Source of the DNA: Gimesia sp.
Lineage (GTDB): Bacteria; Planctomycetota; Planctomycetia; Planctomycetales; Planctomycetaceae
Direction: 5' to 3'
DNA length: 64,000 nucleotides
Assembly (NCBI GenBank): GCA_002706765.1
Contig: PAJV01000052.1
Coordinates: 1 to 64,000 of the forward strand
Below the pieces are notes generated by a model. The model was not told the origin of the DNA and searched no databases. It worked only from the letters and a program-made list of their open reading frames with translations. The position numbers and the translations under genes were made by a program. Of the stretch, positions 18,701-25,228 are shown in pieces. Within the stretch, counting starts at the first letter, position 1. Every line of letters starts with the position of its first letter.

Positions 18701-18887
18701 CGCCGGTGACACGGACTTAGAGACAATCGCGGCGGAGCTACTTGGACTTTCAAAGATGGATTGGAACTCAGCCGACATGTATTCAAAGTTACCTGCTACG
18801 ATCGACTCGTCCCGTCAAATTGCCCGAATCGGAGCCAAGTTGCAGAGATTCGGGCCAGTGTCATACGACTATCGACTCTTCATGTAA
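15714..18887 (+). CDS. Single-chain SIR2-APAZ-short Argonaute (MID-PIWI)
   Basis: 1057 residues. SIR2 (about 15-295) has GAGAS (28-32), MNFD (143-146), LHG with H186, and GYSGRD (225-230), so the NAD-hydrolysing site looks intact. About 300-615 fits the size of an APAZ domain. MID starts near 625 and carries the guide-binding-like QKGIATQF (759-766); the YAKAMRTPW segment (789-797) matches the conserved K-x-x-G/T-P-W of PIWI proteins. PIWI ends with the typical WN...LP.T segment (1017-1029). The first catalytic Asp is replaced by Gly (FVGLG, 808-812), so it should not slice. In known SIR2/short-Ago pairs, guide-directed recognition of invader nucleic acid triggers NAD loss and cell death; those are usually two proteins, here one. 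Last gene of the operon. Confidence 0.88.
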   Translation: MKDLSLPLDAFVRAVGVDHEVPHAMLLGAGASVSSAIPSAWQCIWEWKRKIFLTNNPGLEKQFSELTLLSAQRGIQDWLDKQGGYPALDSHEEYCFYIEKCFPVGQHRRQFFADMIRNAKPHHGYKLLSLLAEAGIVTSCWTMNFDGLVAKAGGDYDITPIEVGMDCQHRAFRQPRRGELLCVSLHGDYRYDELKNTDGELQKQEAELRDALIKESRDATLIVIGYSGRDASLMKALNDAYSQPGSGALYWCGYGDHIATPVKHLLGAARAANRTAYFVPTHGFDDILSRLALHCLKDDRQDKARALLAATKQGSDICDSFYVDELPCAALIKSNAFEIECPSELLEFSLNDWPEKPWSWLDDLCKGRNFVAVPFKGKLLAIGLIDDIKEAFGNRIENSIERTPVTDADLTIENGTVNSLMLRALLRVFSQTTGIEADNRKLLWQSEPDRVKPFDGTQCHIHRAAVVSLRFFGDRNQLVLKPTVIVKNKDGSDLPKDVSSTLKMEVLGYEHNSKFNKALDLWRKLLFPQKGTNEFEFPANCGSTFRFKVRSAPCFASIGTRQNERPIQIGDGMRPHIKQVGVNVPEPLLQFSNKQATGFVTDPHPLRGLANNQPFDFGLTSRGLMPAVRIGVVCPTKESAQLARYLQQANVRQQPNNSEADYLIDYPGFQSAFGLPVELPQHGDAGWSVCPEPMDTGNELKTCLQAAQQITRSVDSLVAANKPNVVLVFIPERWSRFRVYRDENEGFDLHDFVKAYCIQKGIATQFLEEHTLASQQQCRVWWWLALAFYAKAMRTPWALASLDPNAAFVGLGFTVDRYASRGHQTVLGCSHLYNSQGQGLQFRLSKIENPIMRNRNPHMSYDDARQVAESIRQLFFESQSRLPPRVVLHKQTPFLRDEKQGLLDGLSGVDSIDLLEVQVDSALRYVSSVQTTKTINGKRVVGFDEDNFPVRRGTVVKIGSRRALVWCHGVTDSVKSGWKYFQGKRHIPSPLIVKRHAGDTDLETIAAELLGLSKMDWNSADMYSKLPATIDSSRQIARIGAKLQRFGPVSYDYRLFM

Positions 18888-19086
18888 AGGCGTGTGTGTT
18901 TTCCAATAGTCAACTCCTTTCGGCAACGAAACGCAGGGCATCATCGCTGTCCGAAATGACTTACCCAAGGTGGGATATCGATTTTGGGATGAAGTCGCCG
19001 TTGGAGATCAAGAATTGCGCACGGCCAACGGATTAGAGCCGCAGAGTTGAAGTATCCGCCATGTTATGATCCCTAGAAATGTAAAT

Positions 19087-19118
19087 GTACTATTTGAAGG
19101 ATTTCAAAAGTACTTTTT
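19087..19118. terminator. Rho-independent terminator closing the defence operon
   Basis: GTACT + TTTGAA pair with TTCAAA + AGTAC around a GGAT loop, with one bulged A at 19092, followed by TTTTT (19114-19118). It lies 200 bases after the SIR2-Argonaute stop and eight bases beyond the end of the convergent integrase gene, so it may serve both directions. The 18888-19086 stretch before it holds no gene that I can support. Confidence 0.7.
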
Positions 19119-19125
19119 AAAAGTT

Positions 19126-20616
19126 CTATTTAACCGTTTGTTTTTGAGCTTTAAAAACGCCTTTTATACCAAGCTCATCCCCCAACCACAGTACAGCCTC
19201 ATTAAGCAAATCTTGCGGGACCGTGGTGTAGTGCTTATCAGCCATACTAACAGGTGCGTGATCCAGGAATAGTGACTCTAATCCCTGGTAGTCGCGGTTA
19301 TTCCTGATCAGGGATGCCGATGTTTTCTTGAGCATCTTGAGAGTGAAATCGATATCGGCATTTTCGGCGAGGCGCCGGATTGATGACCTGACAGCATCTG
19401 TCTTCTGGATTTTATTGCTGGAATCTAAACGCTCAGTTTTCAATGTCTTCCCATTACTGGTAAGCAACACTCGCTCTTTACTGGAGCTTCTTTCCTTTTT
19501 GAGTAGTTCAAACGTCGGCTCCCAAAGTGGATAACTGACGGTAGGAACCGAGTCGTACTTATTGGTCTTACTGCGTTTCCTGGTAATGACACCAGCTGTC
19601 CAGTCAACTTCGTCCGGGAGGAGATCAGACATATCCTGCTGCGTCATCGCACAGTTCAGCCCAAGTAATATATACAATTTTGTGCGTGTCGTTGCCTTTT
19701 TCAGTATCTCCTGGACTTGTGGGATCTCCAGTACTTTCGTCTCACCTTTCTTTTTGGCGATCCGCATTCTTTTGTCTTCAATGTTTTTCGGGAGATGTTC
19801 CAGCTTGTCAGTGTTATTTGCTAACCAGCGCAGGAATGATTTGAAGCTGGACAGGATGTCGTGTGCATAGCTGTTTGAGAACTTGCCTGCCGTAATCTGC
19901 TGTAAAAGATGATTACGAAATCCCGATAGCGTCGAGGCATCAACCTTACACACGGAAGTAGTTCGCCCAGTGAACTTCATAACTACATCCAGATGAACTC
20001 GCAAAGTATCTGCCCGTGCTGCAGACAGTTGACCTGCAGCGACTTCAGTTCGCTTTTCGCTCAGAAACTGTTCAACATTTGACATGAACGTATCATCGAC
20101 TCCTGCTTCAGGGGTCCTTCTATTCTGAGCCTCAAGCCGATCTTTCCAGAGAGTCTGCTCGAATGGGACCGGACCTTCGACTATTTGCGCTGGTTCAAAT
20201 CCCTGCCTCACATACTCCGCTTTCAGATCCTCATTCATCTCGACTGGTGCAGGTCCTGCGAAAAAACGATCCGCCCAACAGAGTGGTGATGGAACTCGAT
20301 CACCAAGTCGTTCTTCGAGGTCTTGAAGCTTATCCCTGGCCAAAGCTGCTGTAATCTCATCTCCGTGATCCACGGACCAGGTTAGAACACTGTTCCATTC
20401 TGCGATGACCGCCTCGTATTCGAGCCTGTGGGGCTTGTTCCTGATAGCTTCGTGATCAAGCTCAGCTTTCAGCCGCTTCCACTCGGACTCAGCTTGTCTT
20501 TTGGCTTCGCGATCACTCTTACCTAAACCACCATCAAAGCGATGTTTCTTTCCGCGGTACTCGACTTTCCATTTCCCGCGGCCACTTTCCCAGTTCAATT
20601 TTGGTTGCCGAGCCAT
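19126..20616 (-). CDS. Tyrosine-family integrase (planctomycete type)
   Basis: Site-specific recombinase expected to integrate and excise the element at the adjacent tRNA-Pro site. 496 residues from an ATG with GAGGG eight bases upstream. The N-terminal quarter is lysine/arginine-rich and may bind arm sites; a SAM-like core-binding domain spans about 175-275; the catalytic domain follows. Visible catalytic elements are the beta-hairpin lysine region RKRSKT (346-351), the KMLKKT box (427-432, replacing the usual H-x-x-R), H453 (LDHAP) and the nucleophile Y463 (KHYT). The box I position reads GLN321 where most family members have GLR, so the first catalytic Arg is not obvious. The gene is oriented away from the tRNA site. 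Confidence 0.88.
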   Translation of the reverse strand: MARQPKLNWESGRGKWKVEYRGKKHRFDGGLGKSDREAKRQAESEWKRLKAELDHEAIRNKPHRLEYEAVIAEWNSVLTWSVDHGDEITAALARDKLQDLEERLGDRVPSPLCWADRFFAGPAPVEMNEDLKAEYVRQGFEPAQIVEGPVPFEQTLWKDRLEAQNRRTPEAGVDDTFMSNVEQFLSEKRTEVAAGQLSAARADTLRVHLDVVMKFTGRTTSVCKVDASTLSGFRNHLLQQITAGKFSNSYAHDILSSFKSFLRWLANNTDKLEHLPKNIEDKRMRIAKKKGETKVLEIPQVQEILKKATTRTKLYILLGLNCAMTQQDMSDLLPDEVDWTAGVITRKRSKTNKYDSVPTVSYPLWEPTFELLKKERSSSKERVLLTSNGKTLKTERLDSSNKIQKTDAVRSSIRRLAENADIDFTLKMLKKTSASLIRNNRDYQGLESLFLDHAPVSMADKHYTTVPQDLLNEAVLWLGDELGIKGVFKAQKQTVK

Positions 20617-20630
20617 CTGGTATTTCCCTC

Positions 20631-20834
20631 TGGTCCGTTAAATGGTCCGTTATTCTGTAGTTTTTATTGTAATAACGGACCAGGTGTCTTCGCAACCCAT
20701 TGATATAAAACAACTTAAAATTCAGCACCTGTGTTTGGGACGCAGAGGTCGCACGTTCGAATCGTGTCGCCCCGACTTTTAAGTCGTTTTATATTAACGA
20801 CTTATGGAAACGCTTTTTGGTCCGTTATTCTGTA
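20631..20834. repeat. Four copies of TGGTCCGTTA around the tRNA fragment (candidate integrase arm sites)
   Basis: Direct copies at 20631-20640, 20643-20652 and 20818-20827, and an inverted copy at 20673-20682. Two copies extend further as TGGTCCGTTATTCTGTA (20643-20659 and 20818-20834). The first copies lie just 5' of the integrase ribosome-binding site, so binding there would also cover the integrase leader and could repress it. Repeated motifs flanking a core are typical of arm-type sites of tyrosine recombinases. The copy at 20818 lies beyond the tRNA fragment. Confidence 0.65.
20723..20775 (+). pseudogene. 3' fragment of tRNA-Pro(TGG): attachment-site core
   Basis: Anticodon stem CTGTG/CGCAG (20729-20733, 20741-20745) closes a 7-base loop with anticodon TGG and G37, as in tRNA-Pro. 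The variable region AGGTC, T arm GCACG-TTCGAAT-CGTGT (20751-20767), 3' acceptor strand CGCCCCG (20768-20774) and discriminator A follow. No CGGGGCG 5' acceptor strand or D arm precedes it, so it is not a working tRNA. CCA is not encoded. It is immediately followed by overlapping inverted repeats (20773-20786 and 20781-20803) that may be the native tRNA terminator. Best explained as the duplicated tRNA end at one side of an integrated element. Confidence 0.8.
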
Positions 20835-20835
20835 A

Positions 20836-21063
20836 TTTTCTGTAGAAAATTACAACTCTCTTGGCTTTGCCCATAATCGCTTTTATCAGCCTCTGAACCG
20901 CAAAGCAGGCTTACTGCAAGTGGCGTTGTGAATCTTGTGGTTTACTCGTGTGCATGTTTCCTGTCAGACCTGGACTGATATGTTGCCCGAAGTGGTTCGC
21001 GCTCGTGGGCGTGCTCACCGGGTATCGATCAGTCGTCAATACAGGATTGATAAAGCCGCCAGG
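20836..21063. other. Non-coding stretch right of the att region
   Basis: Nothing recognised between the last arm-like repeat and the end of the peptidase-like gene. It probably is the chromosomal flank of the integration site. A self-complementary ATTTTC/GAAAAT pair sits at 20834-20849. Confidence 0.3.
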
Positions 21064-23091
21064 TTATTTGATCTGTTGAGGTGGCACTGGATGCTGTGTC
21101 GGGGCAACCAGATCATCTAAGGCCGGAATTTTCTTCGCTGCCCAGCTTTCTTTACCTAACTTCGTAATAAGCTGGATGTCCTGGGGGGGAATCTGAGTCT
21201 GGTTTCCCACTTCAAGCGGATCATAATGAAACAGGTACAATCTGGATGTGAATTCTGCGATCGGCAAAGAAGATTCACCGTACACTTCGCCAAAACCATT
21301 TGTGGATACAACGACATCATTCCCCAGATCCTGACCACTGTCGTTATTCGGATTGAAAAAGTAGACACGCGTCTCACCTGTCTGATCAATGGTGACCCGC
21401 AATAGCGTGATCGCATGCCAGCCAACGAATCTTGCCAGGGAATCAGTAACTGCCAGACCAACCGGCTGCGGGTGAATTACCGGGTTACCGCCATTGTAAC
21501 TTGTATGATAGCAGGCATAAAACAAGCGGATAAACTCTTCATATTTATGCAGATTCCCATGTATCACATCAACGGCGATTGCAAACCCTCTCCCGACCTG
21601 CCAGCCATGAAATTCCGGGTTTACATGCAAGTGTGGGTCCTCGCCTGCTTTATGTGCCAGACGACACATCTCCGCATAGACTCGATCGAGATGTGGTACC
21701 AGGACCATCGAAACCGGATCGAGATCGCTGCCCACCTGACCTGATGCTCCAGCAGGTAAAAATGCCGAGGAGATTTGTTGGCCTCGAAATGTCATGAGAA
21801 TACCATCATCCCGTCCCGCCCAGGCGAGTAATTGCAGAAGATAGTCTGGATCAGAACACGCCCACCAGGACAACGCGCGCGCTGACTGGCAGGTAGGATT
21901 ATCTCCCTGTCCTACACCCAGCGGTTGTCCCAGCATACTCAGCAGTCCGGCAAGCAGATAGACATCAGGTGGCTGCTCGCTGCCGCAGGAAGCAATCAGG
22001 CGGGTTTGAGTGGCCGGTGTCAACGGGAGGTTGATTTGCCGCCACAAGGAAGACGCCACTCCAGGAAAATGCAGGACGGCTCGCTCCAGCATACTCGATA
22101 AACCGAGCACCGATTGATTCGTCTCGGGGTACACAGCTTTTTCAATCAGGGCATGTACCAGATCCCGGTAGGTCAACAAGCTATCGGTCCCCGTGCTGCT
22201 CAACCCCAGGGCAGATATCAGTAATTCAGGGTTCTCTTTGACAAGATAGCGAATCAACACAGCATGATAAGCCGAGACGAGGCCTGTATCATGCATGGAA
22301 CGGGCACAGGCTCCCGCTTCTTCTCCCAGTGCCTGACTGTCCAGAGTAGTTAAACGTTCCGCATAGAATGACGTACCGGGATCTCCCACAGAGGCGGGAC
22401 TCGGACTGAATAAAGAACTGATCAGTCGCTCGGCACCCGCAGGAATAATGATGTTTTCACGCTGATCACCATAGCAATATATCGCCAGCTTCGTGATCAT
22501 CATTTTGATGGGTTCGATGCGAATGGGCCGTTGCCTGAGCAGTCGCCAGATTTCCTCTACCAGTTGCTCCAGCAAAGTATCGTATCCGATGACATCTGCA
22601 ACAAATCTCACGACGTTACGGGGGAGCTGGGTTGCCGCTGCACTAACTCGCGCAGCTTCCGTCTGATGATCAAATACATATTCCAGAGTCAAGGCCAGCA
22701 ACTCTTTGAGAAAATGTCCGGCCTGCTCTGCGGAGAAGCCGATGCGCGTGAGTTTTCGCTCTGAAATTGCCAGTATTCGTAATTGGCTCAGGCACTCCAG
22801 GGTGACAATCCAGCGTTCTCCTTCTGCCAGTGTGCGCGGGACAAGTCCCGCCTGCAGCCGCGCAGGGAAGTTCCAGTCACTGCCTTCAAAAACACCTGCA
22901 GCATCAAAGCGTTCCGCATATTGATATGCCGCTTCTGCTCCCCCTGGCTTGCGTAACAGTCGCTCGGCCGTATCGAGCAACCTGCTGCGATGGTTCGATT
23001 TTGCAAAAGGGGGAGCCTGCTCCAACCGCTCCAGAGCCGCTTCAAATCGCGCGAGCGAAGGAGCAAGTTCTTCGGTGTGAATATTTGTCAT
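21064..23091 (-). CDS. Large protein with papain-like cysteine-peptidase motifs at its C-terminal half
   Basis: 675 residues, no named family recognised. The first 380 residues are predominantly helical, possibly helical repeats. In the second half, Q395-G-D-N-P-T-C401-Q-S-A resembles the oxyanion Gln and nucleophile Cys of papain-fold enzymes, G-W-H559-A-I-T-L fits the catalytic His strand, and FFN580PNN fits the Asn/Asp position that follows it. This makes a cysteine peptidase or transglutaminase-type enzyme plausible; it is inference from motif order only. No signal peptide. It follows an ATP-grasp gene by 61 bases on the same strand, so the two are probably co-transcribed and may act on the same substrate. 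Confidence 0.55.
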   Translation of the reverse strand: MTNIHTEELAPSLARFEAALERLEQAPPFAKSNHRSRLLDTAERLLRKPGGAEAAYQYAERFDAAGVFEGSDWNFPARLQAGLVPRTLAEGERWIVTLECLSQLRILAISERKLTRIGFSAEQAGHFLKELLALTLEYVFDHQTEAARVSAAATQLPRNVVRFVADVIGYDTLLEQLVEEIWRLLRQRPIRIEPIKMMITKLAIYCYGDQRENIIIPAGAERLISSLFSPSPASVGDPGTSFYAERLTTLDSQALGEEAGACARSMHDTGLVSAYHAVLIRYLVKENPELLISALGLSSTGTDSLLTYRDLVHALIEKAVYPETNQSVLGLSSMLERAVLHFPGVASSLWRQINLPLTPATQTRLIASCGSEQPPDVYLLAGLLSMLGQPLGVGQGDNPTCQSARALSWWACSDPDYLLQLLAWAGRDDGILMTFRGQQISSAFLPAGASGQVGSDLDPVSMVLVPHLDRVYAEMCRLAHKAGEDPHLHVNPEFHGWQVGRGFAIAVDVIHGNLHKYEEFIRLFYACYHTSYNGGNPVIHPQPVGLAVTDSLARFVGWHAITLLRVTIDQTGETRVYFFNPNNDSGQDLGNDVVVSTNGFGEVYGESSLPIAEFTSRLYLFHYDPLEVGNQTQIPPQDIQLITKLGKESWAAKKIPALDDLVAPTQHPVPPQQIK

Positions 23092-23152
23092 TGGTTAGAA
23101 TCTTGCCAGAGAATCAGTTTGGCGTCGAACAAAAAACCGAGAAAAGAGTCTG

Positions 23153-24379
23153 TTATACATAAAAATCAAGATCTTCCTGGTGTTCAAGAAGTTCCCTCAT
23201 TGTAGAAGGATCTTCCCCGAAAAAGAACAGCAGTCCCCAGTGAGTCCCGAATGCGGAACGCTTGGAGACTTTTGATTCAAGCGGTTCCGGTAATTCATGA
23301 TATTCAAAATAGTCGTGATTCAGAGTTTCTTCAGGAATCTCCAGCCGGTTGACCACGCGTCGCCTGGGGTAGACTGCAAAGCAGCCGGCGTGTCCCTTGG
23401 CTGTTTTTGCGTCTTCCGAAAAGAACTCTTCGATTTCCTGCTCGGTGGTTTTGGGATCAAACACCAGCATTGATGCCTGATAGGCATTGAAACCATACGC
23501 GCGTTCGATCAGTTCAAATGCTTTGAATCCGGGCGGGCGGTAGGCAACTTCACCAAAATACATCGTCCCGTCACTTGTCAGGAAGTATTCCGGGTGAATC
23601 TGCCCAAACTGAATGTCGAAAGTACGGATCAGCTTTTCGACTTCTTCAATAATTTTTGATCGCCAGCTTTCCAGTTCCGGTGTGGGTGGGACAAACACGG
23701 AATACCCCAGCCGGACATACTCCGAGATATTCAGAAAACATATTTTCCCATTATGAATCCAGGCCTCGACGGCAAACTCGCGCCCGTCGAGATGACTTTC
23801 CATCAAGAGTGGAAACTCTTCATTGGGTATCCGATAGACTTCTTCGGGAGAACTAATCATGCGATGTCCCAGACAGCCTGCCTTATCAAAGGCTTTGACA
23901 TGGATCGGGTCATCTGGATCGCCATCGAGCTTCAACAAAGTCTGGTTCACCCGGTGGATAAAGCGAATCACATCGTCCCGATCGTGAGCTTCTTCAAAAA
24001 TGCCGACACGAATGCCTCCTAGTTGAGCTCGCCGCTTCATCAATGCTTTATCGCGAAACAGTACCGCCTGACCGTGTAAACGTGGATTCTGCTTGAGCAC
24101 CGAATTAATTGCACCAGCCCATTCTACGGTCTCTTCATACAGGGGGATCGCGATATCAACCCCTTTCTCCTGTAACTGTTCAGCGATCTCCAGGGAACGT
24201 TCGTTGAGTCGTTCAAAATTCCAGGAAAGATAGGGGATATCATGGGCCCGGGCATACTCTTCTGCCCAGTCGGGAGCGACTACGATGTAACGGCGGTCGT
24301 AGTTTTCTGCAGCTTCTATTGCCCCCAGTGACCAACCTAATAAAGCAATGTAGCCCTTTTCAGGATTTTTCTCAGCCAT
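23153..24379 (-). CDS. ATP-grasp enzyme (carboxylate-amine ligase-like)
   Basis: 408 residues, with AAGG seven bases before the ATG. ATP-grasp enzymes join a carboxylate to an amine or thiol through an acyl phosphate. The N-terminal domain (about 1-105) is Rossmann-like; the ATP-grasp fold spans about 110-310, with the nucleotide-binding VKAFDKAGCLG (about 165), the ESHLDGREFAVEAW strand and the metal-binding segment GEVAYRPPG, which corresponds to the E-x-N/A-x-R motif of the family. A C-terminal domain of about 100 residues is of unknown function. Substrate unknown. The first gene of a two-gene minus-strand unit with the peptidase-like protein. Confidence 0.8.
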   Translation of the reverse strand: MAEKNPEKGYIALLGWSLGAIEAAENYDRRYIVVAPDWAEEYARAHDIPYLSWNFERLNERSLEIAEQLQEKGVDIAIPLYEETVEWAGAINSVLKQNPRLHGQAVLFRDKALMKRRAQLGGIRVGIFEEAHDRDDVIRFIHRVNQTLLKLDGDPDDPIHVKAFDKAGCLGHRMISSPEEVYRIPNEEFPLLMESHLDGREFAVEAWIHNGKICFLNISEYVRLGYSVFVPPTPELESWRSKIIEEVEKLIRTFDIQFGQIHPEYFLTSDGTMYFGEVAYRPPGFKAFELIERAYGFNAYQASMLVFDPKTTEQEIEEFFSEDAKTAKGHAGCFAVYPRRRVVNRLEIPEETLNHDYFEYHELPEPLESKVSKRSAFGTHWGLLFFFGEDPSTMRELLEHQEDLDFYV

Positions 24380-25228
24380 AATAAACCTTCGTTGATAATC
24401 TCATTGTAAGTTTATTGCCGGCCAATCAGCGTCGACGTAAACAATTGCTATTCTCAAAAGATTGTTATCAAAAGACCGGCTTCGCGCAAATTTGTTTTGC
24501 ATTACGCCATCTATTTACCTTAACGGGTCAATCATATAATTCAAGGGCACTCAGTTCCTTGCGTAGAGCTGAGCATACCCGGCTACAGGGAAGTTCAGTC
24601 TACCGCCGCTAACATGTGCTGGCTTCTGCTTAGGGCATTGATTCGACTCGATTGGGGGGGGATAAGATTAGGATTCGTTAGCGTGCAGCGCCTTTACACC
24701 AGCGAGATCCGACACCACGCGAAAACCGATGGAGTACAGAATATTCGATTAAGCGTATCATGTACGGCGAATCAACGAAGGGCAGATGGATGAAGTGTCG
24801 TACCAAAACTGCATCGGATCACCTTCGGGAACTTTGCAGGAAATGGGCCGCATGAATCTATCATGACATGTTTCGAGAACGTAACTGGTTGCCTGGAAAC
24901 GACAGGTGGGAGTGCTCAAAACTGCTGAAGTGATCACCCTGTATCGGATGGGAATCATGTCTGATGCGATGGGAAAACCTGCCTGACAATGGAACCCGAT
25001 ACGCCAGGCAGACAGAAATCTTATAAAACGCTGCTCCAGTGCGATCCCTGCTATGAAGCCACCTGTGGGGTATGTGATGGCATGCAAAAGATTCGAATCA
25101 GGATGTTTCCCTTGCGTCATGTACAAAAATTATGGATCATTTTATTTTATATAGAGAATGATATTCATTCCAACTGCTTCGTCTCCTGCTGTCCCACTCT
25201 GAATGACTCCAGATGAATTGAAACCATA
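24380..25228. other. 849-base gap with a decayed gene and no intact one
   Basis: Apart from the FGE-like remnant entered separately, I see no intact coding sequence. The segment 24640-24670 has a run of G bases. The last 80 bases before 25229 are AT-rich and probably contain the promoter of the esterase gene. Confidence 0.4.
24680..24758 (-). pseudogene. Remnant of an FGE-sulfatase (SUMF1)-like C-terminus
   Basis: Read on the minus strand, 24758-24680 gives NILYSIGFRVVSDLAGVK and ends at an in-frame stop after ANES. The GFRVV ending is the hallmark of the C-terminus of formylglycine-generating-enzyme-like proteins, which are numerous in planctomycetes. A stop codon (TAA) lies directly upstream in the same frame and the expected RGGSW motif is not intact, so this is a decayed gene end. 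The upstream 370 bases may contain further scrambled pieces. Confidence 0.4.

Larger units (their letters stand above)
1416..20775. mobile_element. Right part of an integrative element carrying a defence operon
   Basis: The + strand defence operon, a convergent tyrosine integrase and a 3' tRNA-Pro fragment lie in the order expected at the right end of a tRNA-integrated island. Because the tRNA fragment reads on the + strand and lacks its 5' half, the element should lie to its left and the intact tRNA at the far left end. No tRNA is visible from 1 to 1416, so the left boundary is outside the window and the small genes at 1-1112 may belong too. No plasmid or phage structural genes are seen. Confidence 0.6.

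Noticed and set aside
20723..20775. An intact tRNA gene
   Set aside because: There is no 5' acceptor strand or D arm before the anticodon stem.
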